A stretch of 64,000 nt of DNA from Chryseobacterium sp. 6424 (GCF_003692615.1 NZ_CP023540.1:1116001-1180000); one strand, 5' to 3'; numbered from the stretch's first letter, positions 55,597 to 64,000 are shown. A program made the numbers and translations. Notes: a model not told the origin generated them from the sequence alone.

Positions 55597-56157
55597 TTAT
55601 ATGCTGCTGTTTGTTTTTTTCTGTCTGTTTACCGCCTTTACGGTGGCTGAGATGGCTACGACCAGCAATAGGAATCCCAGGATCAGTTGCCACCAGAATG
55701 TAATGACCATTGACTTTAAAATCACGGTAAAAACCACTAAAAATAGTATGAAAGTGGCGATTTCGTTGGCCTGGCGCAGTTTAAGGTTTGGGATTTGGAG
55801 GGTCTGGCCGTGCAGAGCCTTTATTTTCAAAACTTTCTTCCAGCACCAGTAATGGTAACCGGCAAGCCCGACAAGGAATAACAGTTTGAGTTGAAACCAA
55901 GGCGTTTTCAGCAATCCATCGTTTAAGAATATCAACATCAATCCACTAAGTAGCATGATGACGCCGGCCGGCACGGTGATGATATTCCATAAGCGCCGCG
56001 CCATGAATACATATTGCTCGCGTAGAATGTGCTGTTTGGTGTCGGCAAATTCATCGGTGTCTTTGTAGTACACAAAAAGCCTGACAAGATAAAAGATTCC
56101 GGCGAAATAACTCACCATAAAGATGATGTGAACTGCTTTTAGAATGATATAAAGCAT
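55597..56157 (-). CDS. HemJ/CopD-like membrane protein
   Basis: A 186-residue protein with four to five membrane helices. HIIFMVSYFAGIFYLVRLFVYY (first helix with a His), RRLWNIITVPAGVIMLLSGLML and LKLLFLVGLAGYHYWCW are the features of the HemJ/UPF0093 family, which performs protoporphyrinogen oxidation in heme synthesis. The broader CopD grouping is the alternative name. It heads the gldF-gldG operon (4-base gap). HemJ is favoured by length and His placement. Confidence 0.8.
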   Translation of the reverse strand: MLYIILKAVHIIFMVSYFAGIFYLVRLFVYYKDTDEFADTKQHILREQYVFMARRLWNIITVPAGVIMLLSGLMLIFLNDGLLKTPWFQLKLLFLVGLAGYHYWCWKKVLKIKALHGQTLQIPNLKLRQANEIATFILFLVVFTVILKSMVITFWWQLILGFLLLVVAISATVKAVNRQKKTNSSI

Positions 56158-56250
56158 CTGAAAAATTTACTTACAAAGATAAAGGTTTTTTGTACACATA
56201 CTAACGCTTGTTTCTTTGTTTAGCGAAGGGCGCAGATAACCTGCCCGCTC

Positions 56251-57078
56251 TTAGTCGAATTCTACGAAAATGCTTTCGCCCACCTTCAGCCCGAACAGTG
56301 TTTTGGCGCCGTTCTGGCTGTTTCCTTTGTAGATGGTAAGCTCCAGCAGTCCGGCATCATTGAAAATAGCGGCGGACTTTCCGTGATATTGCGGTTCATC
56401 GTCCCAGTTGGTCACAAATTCGGTGTATTGGTTATATACTTTTGTAAGGCCCAGATTACGGAACTTCAGGATGAAACTGTTAAAACCTACACTGCTTTTT
56501 TCAAAAAACTTCTTGCTGATATTAGAGACCATATTCCCGAAATTGTCAATATACATGATTTCGCCGATGATCATCTTCTTAGTTTCATTGAAAACCGGTC
56601 TGGGGAACGAAAGTTGCTTGGCTTCATTAAACCTGCGGCCGATGACTTCTGGCAAGCCACCTTTCTGAAGATGTACTGCCGCTGGTGCGAAAATATCGGT
56701 AGAGGTAAAGGACACTTCATCATCAAACCGGCTGTTAAAGGTAATTTCATATACAGCCTGCGGTTTGATATCGTAGAAAATAAGGCTCAACACACCATTA
56801 TCCGCGGCAATGAAATAATGGCCGTCTGCCTCATAGATTATAGACTTCCGGGCTTTGGTGAAGAAACTGTCCACCGAGATGATGTGTACGGTGCCTTTCG
56901 GGAAGAAAGGGTAGGCATTCCTGACGATATAAGCCGTCTGAAGCAGGTTATAGGCCTGGATCTGATGAGAGATGTCTACAACTTGCGCAGTTTCATTCAG
57001 GCTAAGGATGGTGCCCTTTACAGCGGCAACCCGGTGATCGACCAAGCCATAATCTGAAGTAAAAGTGATAACTGCCAT
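56251..57078 (-). CDS. SAM hydroxide adenosyltransferase (DUF62 family)
   Basis: A 275-residue enzyme that hydrolyses S-adenosylmethionine to adenosine and methionine, in the chlorinase/fluorinase superfamily. The N-terminus ITFTSDYGLVDHRVAAVKG is diagnostic, with VVDISHQIQAYNLLQTAYIV near residue 34 and FIAADNGVLSLIF near 90. The biological purpose in bacteria is unclear. It is divergent from phoH, with a 130-base gap. Confidence 0.92.
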   Translation of the reverse strand: MAVITFTSDYGLVDHRVAAVKGTILSLNETAQVVDISHQIQAYNLLQTAYIVRNAYPFFPKGTVHIISVDSFFTKARKSIIYEADGHYFIAADNGVLSLIFYDIKPQAVYEITFNSRFDDEVSFTSTDIFAPAAVHLQKGGLPEVIGRRFNEAKQLSFPRPVFNETKKMIIGEIMYIDNFGNMVSNISKKFFEKSSVGFNSFILKFRNLGLTKVYNQYTEFVTNWDDEPQYHGKSAAIFNDAGLLELTIYKGNSQNGAKTLFGLKVGESIFVEFD

Positions 57079-57208
57079 AGTTGAAAAATAGAAAGCGCAA
57101 ATTTAACCTAAAAAAATATTTAAACTGCATTTTTAAACTCCCGAAAAGCCTTTTGTTAAAAAATAAATATATAATTTTAGAAAAAATATAAACCAAAACA
57201 GTCACTAA

Positions 57209-58168
57209 ATGTTTGAACTTAATTACGAAATCACGGGCATTGATGCCAAAACTTTCTACGGAGTCAACAACCAATATTTTAACCTGCTGAAATCTACTTT
57301 CCCTACGCTGAAGATTACTGGCCGCGACCATTTTGTCTTTGCACAGGGCAATACCGATACGCTGGATGTGCTGCGTACAAAACTTGATGATATTGTCGGT
57401 TTCATTTCCCGGAATAACAGCATTACCTTGAAAGATGTGGAAAACATTCTTAATATTAAAGATGAGACCGAAAAACAATTGATCTTCGATCAGGATATAA
57501 TTGTAAAAGGCGTAAACGGTAAAGTCATCAAAGCCAAAACCACAAACCTGAAAAAACTGGTGAAAGAATCTGAAAAGAAAGACATGATCTTTGCCATAGG
57601 TCCCGCCGGTACCGGTAAAACATACACCAGTGTAGCCCTGGCAGCACGCGCACTTCGGGATAAGGAAGTGAAGCGTATTATTCTTACAAGGCCCGCAGTA
57701 GAAGCTGGGGAGAGCCTTGGTTTCTTGCCAGGTGATTTGAAGGAGAAATTAGACCCATATTTACAGCCGCTGTACGACGCGCTTCGTGACATGATACCGC
57801 ATGAAAAGTTAGAAGGGTTTATCGAAAAACGGATTATTGAAGTCGCTCCATTGGCATTTATGCGCGGCCGCACGCTTGATGAAGCCTTCGTGATCCTTGA
57901 TGAAGCACAAAATACCACACACAGCCAAATGAAGATGTTCCTTACAAGGATGGGCATGAACGCCAAATTCATCATTACCGGCGACCCCAGCCAGGTAGAT
58001 TTGCCGATGCGCCAAAAATCCGGACTTAAAGAAGCCATGCGGATTTTAAAAGATGTAAACGAGATCGGGTTTGTACACCTTACAGAAGAAGATGTGGTGC
58101 GCCACCCGGTTGTTAGGAAAATCATCAATGCTTATGGGAAAGAAGAACAGCGCCAGCGAGAAGAATAA
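57209..58168 (+). CDS. phoH: PhoH-family ATPase
   Basis: A 319-residue protein. The N-terminal KH-like part (GRDHFVFAQGNTDTLDVLRTKLDDIV) is followed by a P-loop ATPase/helicase-like domain with Walker A GPAGTGKT (near residue 131) and Walker B FVILDEAQN (near 229), plus IITGDPSQVDLP. PhoH proteins bind RNA and ATP and are linked to RNA processing. Single gene with a terminator. Secure family call. Confidence 0.95.
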   Translation: MFELNYEITGIDAKTFYGVNNQYFNLLKSTFPTLKITGRDHFVFAQGNTDTLDVLRTKLDDIVGFISRNNSITLKDVENILNIKDETEKQLIFDQDIIVKGVNGKVIKAKTTNLKKLVKESEKKDMIFAIGPAGTGKTYTSVALAARALRDKEVKRIILTRPAVEAGESLGFLPGDLKEKLDPYLQPLYDALRDMIPHEKLEGFIEKRIIEVAPLAFMRGRTLDEAFVILDEAQNTTHSQMKMFLTRMGMNAKFIITGDPSQVDLPMRQKSGLKEAMRILKDVNEIGFVHLTEEDVVRHPVVRKIINAYGKEEQRQREE

Positions 58169-58214
58169 ACATTTGAGATTATTTAAGCAGAAGTACTTTA
58201 AAATTGATACCTAA

Positions 58215-58248
58215 AAGCTGTTTAACAATTATGTGAAGCGGCTTTTTT
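58215..58248 (+). terminator. Intrinsic terminator after phoH
   Basis: AAGCTGTTT (58215-58223) pairs with AAGCGGCTT (58236-58244) with G-T pairs, followed by a T run. Confidence 0.72.
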
Positions 58249-58281
58249 ATTGTTAATTATTTAGCATAAATTTCACTTTAA

Positions 58282-58313
58282 TTTGTTAAATAATGTTAAA
58301 ACAATTACTTTTG
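58282..58313 (+). promoter_or_regulatory. Strong flavobacterial promoter TTTG-N20-TACTTTTG
   Basis: TTTG at 58282-58285 and TACTTTTG at 58306-58313 fit the -33 and -7 consensus with 20-base spacing. Transcription should start near 58320, shortly before the outer-membrane protein gene. Confidence 0.7.
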
Positions 58314-58336
58314 CGCCACGAAAAATTTTATAAACT

Positions 58337-58909
58337 ATGAAAAAATTATTTTTAGTTGGTGCAGTGGCACTCTTTACAGCAGCAAATGCACAAACAGAAA
58401 AAGGAAGTTGGATGGTGTCCGGTAAATCTGAGATCAGCTTTAACAATGTTAACACTAAAGTTAAATATGATGGTACAGAAGTAGATAGTGATGAAACTTC
58501 ATCCTTCGCATTTTCCCCAAGTGCAAGCTATTTTGTAATCAATAATTTAGCGGTAGGACTGGGGCTAAACTATATGCACAATAAAAATGGTGATGTGAAG
58601 TCTAATACCTTCGTAGCGATGCCACAAGCAACTTATTTCCTTGCTACAGCTAGTAACGTGAAACCATATGTGGAGGCTGCTGTTGGTTACGCATCTAATA
58701 ACACATCGGATGATGAAAGTGAAATCAAGGCTGATGGATTGGCTTACGGTGCTGGTGTAGGTGTGGCATATTTTGTAAATCCCTCTGTTGCATTTAGCCT
58801 GGGTCTGAACTATTCTGGTGCAAATTTGACATTCAGCGAAGATTCTGACTTTAAAACCAATATCAATACTTTAGGTGTAGGTGTGGGTATTTCTGTATTC
58901 TTAAAATAA
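58337..58909 (+). CDS. Outer-membrane beta-barrel protein
   Basis: A 190-residue protein with a signal peptide (MKKLFLVGAVALFTAANAQ), then eight or so amphipathic strands of the OmpW/OprF-N type: SFAFSPSASYFVINNLAVGLGLNY, NVKPYVEAAVGYASN, GVGVGISVFLK at the end. Such small barrels are abundant structural porins of Bacteroidetes. It has a clear consensus promoter and a terminator, so it is a self-standing, probably well-expressed unit. Confidence 0.85.
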   Translation: MKKLFLVGAVALFTAANAQTEKGSWMVSGKSEISFNNVNTKVKYDGTEVDSDETSSFAFSPSASYFVINNLAVGLGLNYMHNKNGDVKSNTFVAMPQATYFLATASNVKPYVEAAVGYASNNTSDDESEIKADGLAYGAGVGVAYFVNPSVAFSLGLNYSGANLTFSEDSDFKTNINTLGVGVGISVFLK

Positions 58910-58933
58910 TAAGAAAAATTTTAAATATTAAAT

Positions 58934-58969
58934 TTCCCGGCTTCATTGGAGTCGGGAATTTTTTTTTCT
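58934..58969 (+). terminator. Intrinsic terminator after the beta-barrel gene
   Basis: TTCCCGGCT pairs with AGTCGGGAA (one G-T pair) around TCATTGG, followed by a T9 run. Confidence 0.85.
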
Positions 58970-59110
58970 ATAAACAACTTCTACATTATTTAATAATGCC
59001 ATATGCGTAAAATAATCATAGGAATGTTTTTGATGCGAAAAATATTTATATACACAACATAAAAACTTTTTAAAATGTAAAATAAATATCAACCCCAAAA
59101 ATCACCGACT

Positions 59111-59806
59111 ATGAGAAAAACAACTATTTTTCTGCTTGCTCTTTTGGCTACAAATGTTGCCGCACAGGTAGGCATTAACACGGAAACGCCCGGCGCAACA
59201 CTTGACGTAAACGGTAACCTGATCATTCGACAGGTAGATCCTGCAACCGCCGCCAGCAACTATAATTTCTTGGTTGTAAATTCAACCACTGCTGAAGTGG
59301 AACAAATCTCAGGTTCTAATACCCCACCTGCGGTAAATACTACCATAGCTCGGCTTGATGAAGAAAATAATCTATCACTTCTAAACGTAAGTGGGTTCAA
59401 CGGTTGGCGTAGGATAGATTTCGCAACAGCGGACATTAATGTCAGCAATAATTTTGATCTTACAGATGATGTATATGTAGTGCCTTCCAGCGGTATATAT
59501 GCGGTTAATTATGAATTTCGGTATGGTGATGGTGTGATCCTTCAGGTGCTTAATATTGGAGGTGCTCCCAGTATAGGAATTTTACGCCAGACAGGAGCAG
59601 GCTATACGGTTTTAGACCAAAAAACTTTTAGTGGTGCAAATATACCTTTAGTAGCCAGTATTCTTATAAGCCAATCTACAATTAACAGCGTGTATAGATT
59701 GACTGCCGGAGATCGTCTTTCATTTGAGGTTCTGGAAGGTGGGTTAGCTTTAAGTTTGCTCAGCGACAGTCGGGCAACGGTCTCTATCTATAAAATATCT
59801 GATTAG
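59111..59806 (+). CDS. Secreted protein with C1q-like C-terminal domain
   Basis: A 231-residue protein: signal peptide (MRKTTIFLLALLATNVAAQ), then VGINTETPGATLDVNGNLIIR, a repeat-start motif common in Bacteroidetes surface proteins. The C-terminal half (about 100-231, GWRRIDFATADINVSNNFDL ... YAVNYEFRYGDG ... RATVSIYKI) looks like a C1q/TNF-type jelly-roll. No T9SS sorting tail is present. Surface or periplasmic adhesion is possible. Family naming is tentative. Confidence 0.68.
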   Translation: MRKTTIFLLALLATNVAAQVGINTETPGATLDVNGNLIIRQVDPATAASNYNFLVVNSTTAEVEQISGSNTPPAVNTTIARLDEENNLSLLNVSGFNGWRRIDFATADINVSNNFDLTDDVYVVPSSGIYAVNYEFRYGDGVILQVLNIGGAPSIGILRQTGAGYTVLDQKTFSGANIPLVASILISQSTINSVYRLTAGDRLSFEVLEGGLALSLLSDSRATVSIYKISD

Positions 59807-59818
59807 TTTAAATATAAT

Positions 59819-59853
59819 AAAAATGCCGGACTGATGTACAGTCCGGCATTTGT
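59819..59853. terminator. Bidirectional terminator between the C1q-like gene and ffh
   Basis: A perfect stem AATGCCGGACT (59822-59832) / AGTCCGGCATT (59840-59850) between convergent genes. The flanking A and T runs are short. Confidence 0.78.
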
Positions 59854-59867
59854 TATTAATTATATTC

Positions 59868-61235
59868 TTATTTCCCAAACAGGTTACCGCCCATTCCCGG
59901 CATCTTCGGCATTCCTTTGCTCATCATCTCCATCATTTGCTTGCCTTGCGGGCCCTGCATCATCTTCATCATTTTGCCCATCTGTTCAAACTGTTTCATC
60001 AAAGCATTTACATCTTCAATTTTTCTTCCGGCTCCGCGCGCAATACGGTTTTTGCGTTGCGTGTTGATGATTGATGGGCGTCTTCTTTCTTCTGGCGTCA
60101 TCGAGTGGATGATGGCTTCAATATGTTTAAAGGCATCATCCTGAATGTCAACGTCTTTGATGGCTTTTCCAACTCCCGGAATCATGCCCATCAAATCCTT
60201 CATGTTACCCATTTTCTTGATTTGATTGATTTGTTTTAAGAAATCATCAAAACCAAACTCATTCTTTGCGATTTTTTTATGAAGTTTCTTGGCTTCTTCT
60301 TCGTCGAACTGCTCCTGCGCTCGCTCTACAAGCGAAACCACATCACCCATGCCTAGGATTCTGTCCGCCATCCTTTCCGGATAGAAAACATCCAAGGCTT
60401 CCATTTTTTCACCTGTTGAGATGAATTTAATGGGTTTTTCAACCACTGAACGGATCGTCAGGGCCGCACCACCGCGCGTATCACCATCTAATTTGGTAAG
60501 GACGACGCCATCGAAATTCAATGCTTCGTTGAAGGCTTTGGCTGTGTTCACCGCATCCTGTCCGGTCATGGAATCCACTACGAAAAGCGTTTCCTGTGGT
60601 TTGATGAAATAATGAACCGACTTGATCTCGTTCATCATCTGTTCATCGATTGCCAAACGGCCGGCAGTATCTACAATTACTACATCGTGGTTGTTCTCTT
60701 TCGCAAATTTCACCGCGTTTTCTGCGATAGAAGACGGGTTCAGTGCGCCATCTTCTGTATAAACCGGTATGCCAGTTTGGCTTCCGAGGACTTTAAGCTG
60801 CTCTATGGCAGCGGGCCGGTAAACGTCGCAAGCAACCAACAATGGTTTTTTGTTTCTTTTCTGCTTTAAATAATTCGCCAGTTTACCGGAGAAGGTTGTT
60901 TTACCCGAACCTTGCAGACCTGCAATAAGGATGACGGTCGGTTTGCCAGAGAGGTTAATGCCTTCATTGGTTTTACCCATTAGCTCTACCAGCTCGTCGT
61001 GTACGATCTTGGTCATTAACTGTCCCGGTGTAAGACTCGTGAGTACGTTTTGCCCCAACGCTTTGTCCTGCACTCTTTTTGTTAAATCTTTCGCTACCTT
61101 ATAATTAACATCGGCATCTACCAGCGCACGGCGAATTTCCTTTACGGTTTCCGCTACGTTTATTTCGGTGATTTTCCCGCGGCCCGAGATATTATGTAAT
61201 GCCTTATCTAATTTATCCTGTAAACTGTTGAACAT
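59868..61235 (-). CDS. ffh: Signal recognition particle GTPase Ffh
   Basis: A 455-residue essential GTPase that binds SRP RNA and nascent signal sequences. It has an N domain, a G domain with GLQGSGKTT (G1, near residue 107), DTAGR (near 190) and TKLDG (near 247), and a Met-rich M domain ending QMMEMMSKGMPKMPGMGG. Length and layout fit the family. A -7 box on the minus strand (61258-61265) precedes it. No SRP RNA gene was recognised nearby. Confidence 0.97.
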   Translation of the reverse strand: MFNSLQDKLDKALHNISGRGKITEINVAETVKEIRRALVDADVNYKVAKDLTKRVQDKALGQNVLTSLTPGQLMTKIVHDELVELMGKTNEGINLSGKPTVILIAGLQGSGKTTFSGKLANYLKQKRNKKPLLVACDVYRPAAIEQLKVLGSQTGIPVYTEDGALNPSSIAENAVKFAKENNHDVVIVDTAGRLAIDEQMMNEIKSVHYFIKPQETLFVVDSMTGQDAVNTAKAFNEALNFDGVVLTKLDGDTRGGAALTIRSVVEKPIKFISTGEKMEALDVFYPERMADRILGMGDVVSLVERAQEQFDEEEAKKLHKKIAKNEFGFDDFLKQINQIKKMGNMKDLMGMIPGVGKAIKDVDIQDDAFKHIEAIIHSMTPEERRRPSIINTQRKNRIARGAGRKIEDVNALMKQFEQMGKMMKMMQGPQGKQMMEMMSKGMPKMPGMGGNLFGK

Positions 61236-61257
61236 ACTTTTTTTTATTTAAGTTGCG

Positions 61258-61265
61258 CAAAAATA
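61258..61265 (-). promoter_or_regulatory. Candidate -7 promoter box for ffh
   Basis: The minus strand reads TATTTTTG, matching TAnnTTTG, 22 bases before the ffh start codon. No clear -33 element. Confidence 0.4.
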
Positions 61266-61318
61266 CAGAAAATCACTGATATTTAAAATTGTGAATTTTA
61301 AAGTTGCCTGATATTCAT

Positions 61319-61326
61319 TAGCTTTG
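61319..61326 (+). promoter_or_regulatory. Candidate -7 promoter box TAGCTTTG for the ATP synthase operon
   Basis: Matches TAnnTTTG 13 bases before the first gene of the ATP synthase operon. No well-spaced TTG was found. Confidence 0.4.
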
Positions 61327-61339
61327 CACAAAAGTAAAA

Positions 61340-61618
61340 ATGAGCCCTCATAAAACCGACCAAAATGCACATGATGCGGAAAAGTCCCGAAAAACAGCTA
61401 GGTCGGGGTTACAGCAATATGGGGTATATTCTGCAATTGTCTTTCAGATGCTGGCTACGATGGGGCTGGGATTTTGGGGTGGCAACAAACTGAATGATTA
61501 TTTTGGGTATGAAAGCAATCTTTTAACAGTCGCGATAGGATTTGTCGCCATGGGGCTCGCCTTCTATAATTTATTAAAACAATTAAACAACATCCAGAAA
61601 AATGAAAATAAGCGCTAA
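61340..61618 (+). CDS. AtpZ/AtpI-like small membrane protein
   Basis: A 92-residue protein with a charged start and two membrane helices (YSAIVFQMLATMGLGFWGG; LLTVAIGFVAMGLAFYNLL). This is the pattern of AtpZ/AtpI accessory proteins that precede F0F1 ATP synthase genes and are linked to Mg2+ or assembly functions. It overlaps the next gene by 17 bases and lies at the head of the ATP synthase operon. Confidence 0.82.
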   Translation: MSPHKTDQNAHDAEKSRKTARSGLQQYGVYSAIVFQMLATMGLGFWGGNKLNDYFGYESNLLTVAIGFVAMGLAFYNLLKQLNNIQKNENKR

Positions 61619-62000
61619 CATAGTATATATCATCCTTTATTTCGTGATGTTATTTGTTCATTTCGGGATCTGGGAAATGCTGAATGTGGGACATGGCGTT
61701 GTATTTACCCGTTATTATATGTTTTTGACGCTTCTGTTCGTTATGGTGATCACTGTTCTAACCATCATCCGCAGGATGTATCCGCAGTATATCGGGTTTG
61801 GTTTTTTAGGACTGGTGATGGTGAAAATGATGGCACTTTTTATTGCGATGAATCAGTTGGAACTAAGCACTGTTCCTAATTATAAGATGCATTTTGCAGC
61901 ACCGTATTTAGTTTCACTGTTGTTGGAAACCCTCTATGCCGTAAAATTGATTCAGATAGAAGACAAAACGGCTGCTGAAAAAGATGAAAAAAATCACTAG
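61602..62000 (+). CDS. ATP synthase subunit-I-like membrane protein
   Basis: A 132-residue protein with four hydrophobic segments and a charged C-terminal tail. I recognise no clear family, but the position between an AtpZ-like protein and subunit a, the overlap with the former, and the size fit the variable second small gene of Bacteroidetes ATP synthase operons. The start ATG 61602 lies inside the preceding gene, so translation is coupled. An assembly role is inferred. Confidence 0.68.
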   Translation: MKISANIVYIILYFVMLFVHFGIWEMLNVGHGVVFTRYYMFLTLLFVMVITVLTIIRRMYPQYIGFGFLGLVMVKMMALFIAMNQLELSTVPNYKMHFAAPYLVSLLLETLYAVKLIQIEDKTAAEKDEKNH

Positions 62001-62064
62001 CTTCGCGCTTTGTAATCAGAATATTTATCCTATTTTTGCAAAACTTTAAAAAAGATATACAGTA

Positions 62065-63171
62065 ATGCTTAAAAGAGTTCTCCTTTTAGTTGGTTTTTTA
62101 TCTACATTCACCCTTTCACAGGCACAGCATCATGAAGAGGTTGCCACAGCGCCCGCTACTGAGCAGGTAGCAGGCAATATGACAGAGGCTGAAAAAGAAA
62201 AAGCTAAGAATCAGGAGTTTATACAGCACCACGTAAAGGATGCGCACAGCTTCGATATTATGGTGACCAAAGATGGCCATCACATTGGTTTTCCGTTGCC
62301 TGTCATTTTTTATGACAAGGAAAACGGTCTTCACGCGATGATGAGTTCGGCTTTTAATCATGGCGAATCTACAGTGGAAAGCAAAGGCAGTCATTACAAA
62401 CTTTACCACGAAAAAATTTATAAGACCGATGCTGCGGGAACCATCATCTATGACGATCACGGGCACGCAACCAACGCAAAAATGCTGGATTTGTCTATCA
62501 CTAAAAGTGTTTTCGCTATCATTCTAGTAGCTTTGTTGATGGTTGTTTTATTCGGTTCTATCGCCAGAAGCTACAAGAATTCATTGGTGCCATCGGGTGC
62601 GGGCAAAATTTTCGAACCTTTGATTATCTTCATCAGAGACGATATCGCTAAACCAAACATCGGTACAAACTATAAGAAATACATGGGTTATTTGCTGACC
62701 GTATTTTTCTTCATCCTGTTCCTGAATGTTTTAGGTCTGATGCCTTTCGGGATCAACGTAACCGGAAACCTTGCGATTACTGCCGCCCTGGCGATCGTAA
62801 CTTTCCTGATTACACAATTTACAGCAAACAAAACGTATTGGCAACACATATTCTGGATGCCAGGTCTTCCTTGGCCAATGAAATTCGTAATGATGCCGAT
62901 TGAAATCATCGGGATGTTCATTAAGCCGTTCGCATTGCTGATCCGTCTTTTCGCGAACATGACGGCAGGTCACATCGTTGTAATGTCGCTTATCGCCATG
63001 ATTTATGTCTTCAAAAACGTAATCGCCGGTATCGCATTCCCGTTCCTGACGTTTGTACTTTACTTACTCGAAATATTGGTAGCATTCCTTCAGGCGTATA
63101 TTTTCACAATGCTTTCAGCGGTTTACTTCGGTATGGCTAATGAGGAGCATCACCATGAAGAAGCTCATTAA
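62065..63171 (+). CDS. atpB: ATP synthase F0 subunit a
   Basis: A 368-residue membrane subunit that forms the proton half-channels. The N-terminus has a signal-peptide-like segment (RVLLLVGFLSTFTLSQAQ) and about 125 extra residues, His-rich, before the helices; this extended form is usual in Bacteroidetes. The essential Arg is in FALLIRLFANMTAGH (near residue 294). The His-rich C-terminus (EEHHHEEAH) is also family-like. Then follows a 110-base spacer with repeated AAAAGC words before atpE. Confidence 0.94.
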   Translation: MLKRVLLLVGFLSTFTLSQAQHHEEVATAPATEQVAGNMTEAEKEKAKNQEFIQHHVKDAHSFDIMVTKDGHHIGFPLPVIFYDKENGLHAMMSSAFNHGESTVESKGSHYKLYHEKIYKTDAAGTIIYDDHGHATNAKMLDLSITKSVFAIILVALLMVVLFGSIARSYKNSLVPSGAGKIFEPLIIFIRDDIAKPNIGTNYKKYMGYLLTVFFFILFLNVLGLMPFGINVTGNLAITAALAIVTFLITQFTANKTYWQHIFWMPGLPWPMKFVMMPIEIIGMFIKPFALLIRLFANMTAGHIVVMSLIAMIYVFKNVIAGIAFPFLTFVLYLLEILVAFLQAYIFTMLSAVYFGMANEEHHHEEAH

Positions 63172-63281
63172 ATAAAGAGCAAAGTAAAAAGGAAAAAATA
63201 AAAAGAGCAAACAGTCGATAGCCAAAAGCTAAAAGCCATTTGCCAAAAGCAATAGAAAACTAATTTTTTAAATTATATATT

Positions 63282-63476
63282 ATGGAAATCCCTAAGTTAG
63301 TAGGAGCAGGTCTAGTAGTAATCGGAGCAGGTCTTGGTATCGGTAAAATCGGTGCTGCTGCTTTAGAAGGTATGGCTCGTCAGCCAGAGCAGGCAGGTAA
63401 ACTGCAAACTGCGATGCTTATTGCTGCTGCACTTGTAGAAGGTCTTGCATTTGCTGCACTTTTCGCAGTAAACTAA
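63282..63476 (+). CDS. atpE: ATP synthase F0 subunit c
   Basis: A 64-residue two-helix proteolipid that makes the rotor ring. The first helix has the GxGxG-type pattern (GAGLGIGKIGAAALEG), the loop is ARQPEQ, and the ion-binding Glu is in ALVEGLAFAAL. The residue after the Glu is Gly, not Ser or Thr, and there is no Na+-type Gln pair, so proton coupling is expected. An intra-operon hairpin follows the gene. Confidence 0.93.
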   Translation: MEIPKLVGAGLVVIGAGLGIGKIGAAALEGMARQPEQAGKLQTAMLIAAALVEGLAFAALFAVN

Positions 63477-63489
63477 GAAGTTTCAAAAT

Positions 63490-63529
63490 CACTTGCCGGC
63501 AACGGTTGGTTACGGCAAGTGTTTTATTT
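63490..63529 (+). terminator. Intra-operon hairpin after atpE
   Basis: CACTTGCCG (63490-63498) pairs with CGGCAAGTG (63513-63521), followed by TTTTATTT. It may act as a partial terminator or an mRNA 3' stabiliser, giving more subunit c than b. Confidence 0.6.
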
Positions 63530-63577
63530 AGAAAATTAGAAAAAAGAATTTAAGAACAATATTTTATTATAACTCGT

Positions 63578-64000
63578 ATGGGATTATTAGAAGACTTTTC
63601 ATCAGGTTTATTCATTATTCAGTCGGTAATCTTTATTATTCTGCTTTTAATCTTGAGAAAGGTGGCTTGGAAGCCAATCATGGATGCCGTAAATGAAAGA
63701 GAAGTAACTATTGTTGATTCTCTTAACCAGGCAAAACTTGCGAAACAGGAAGTACAGAACCTGAAAGCAGAAAATGAGATCATCATCCGCGAAGCTAAGG
63801 TTGAGCGCGATAACATCCTGAAAGAAGCCCGGGAAATCAAAGAAAGGATCGTAGGTGAAGCTAAGGAACTGGCCAAAGCCGAAGGCGATAAAATGATCGA
63901 GCAGGCGCGCCAGTCTATCCAGGCTGAAAAGGCCGCAGCTATGGCTGATATTAAAAACCAAATAGGTACGCTTTCCGTAAACATCGCTGAAAGCATCCTG
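63578..64000 (+). CDS. atpF: ATP synthase F0 subunit b (3' part outside window)
   Basis: The visible 141 residues show one N-terminal membrane helix (FIIQSVIFIILLLILRKVAW, about residues 12-31) followed by a long charged coiled coil (ERDNILKEAREIKERIVGEAKELAKAEGDK), the stator stalk of the ATP synthase. The gene follows atpE and runs off the right edge; typical length is about 165 residues, so only the end is missing. Confidence 0.95.
   Translation, partial: MGLLEDFSSGLFIIQSVIFIILLLILRKVAWKPIMDAVNEREVTIVDSLNQAKLAKQEVQNLKAENEIIIREAKVERDNILKEAREIKERIVGEAKELAKAEGDKMIEQARQSIQAEKAAAMADIKNQIGTLSVNIAESIL

Noticed and set aside
56383..57057. A 224-codon open frame on the plus strand
   Set aside because: It is antisense to the SAM hydroxide adenosyltransferase gene, whose motifs are certain. 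No recognisable features.

Overview
The window looks like a chromosomal segment of a Flavobacteriia/Weeksellaceae-type bacterium (Chryseobacterium or a close relative). The reasons are gliding-motility ABC transporter genes (gldF, gldG), a secreted protein with a type IX secretion sorting tail, promoter boxes of the TAnnTTTG kind, a primary sigma factor without region 1.1, a DUF6266 gene, and an ATP synthase locus with the Bacteroidetes-style extended subunit a. The genus is inference from protein resemblance.

Layout. 1-24 kb is mostly core genome: rpoD (cut by the left edge), an aldo/keto reductase, an RRM RNA-binding protein, a PAP2-BlaI-DUF4153 operon, pyruvate dehydrogenase E1-alpha and E2, lolD-like ABC ATPase, radC, both pyrophosphatases (soluble ppa and a membrane ion pump fused to an OmpA domain), ligA, a fused branched-chain 2-oxoacid dehydrogenase E1, an SDR, an M23 lipoprotein, an intergenic tandem repeat block, a T9SS cargo gene broken by a stop codon, and a small island with an HTH protein and DUF6266.

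24.5-34.3 kb is a defence island. A type I restriction-modification operon (hsdR ... hsdS ... hsdM) is interrupted by an AT-rich cassette. The cassette encodes a 52-residue membrane peptide, an ABC-three-component (ABC-3C) C-terminal-domain protein, a middle component and a Rad50-like ATPase with a zinc hook. These genes overlap each other, and the ATPase stop overlaps the hsdS start. A REP-associated Y1 transposase with inverted REP hairpins on both sides sits between hsdS and hsdM, and hsdM has a one-base frameshift near its start.

34.3-38.6 kb carries a tightly packed operon of exported proteins (a CsgG-like protein, a lipoprotein, a DUF6175-like protein and two unknowns), which may be an envelope system without an assigned function. 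38.9-45.3 kb holds mixed accessory genes (DUF4041/T5orf172, prohibitin-like, DUF389, lipoprotein, stress protein). 45.4-53.1 kb holds an M28 peptidase, kbl, DUF4268 and an anaerobic C4-dicarboxylate module (Crp-like regulator, Dcu transporter, porin, aspA). Both the Crp-like gene and the Dcu gene are broken. A CRP-type dyad lies between them.

53-64 kb returns to core genes: gldG, gldF, a HemJ/CopD-like protein, a SAM hydroxide adenosyltransferase, phoH, two secreted/outer-membrane proteins, ffh, and the start of the F0F1 ATP synthase operon (atpZ-like, a subunit-I-like protein, atpB, atpE, atpF cut by the right edge).

Five genes carry apparent lesions (9.7, 21.45, 32.9, 48.35 and 49.8 kb). 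From one sequence I cannot tell sequencing error from true decay, and I flag each separately. No tRNA, rRNA or CRISPR array was recognised.
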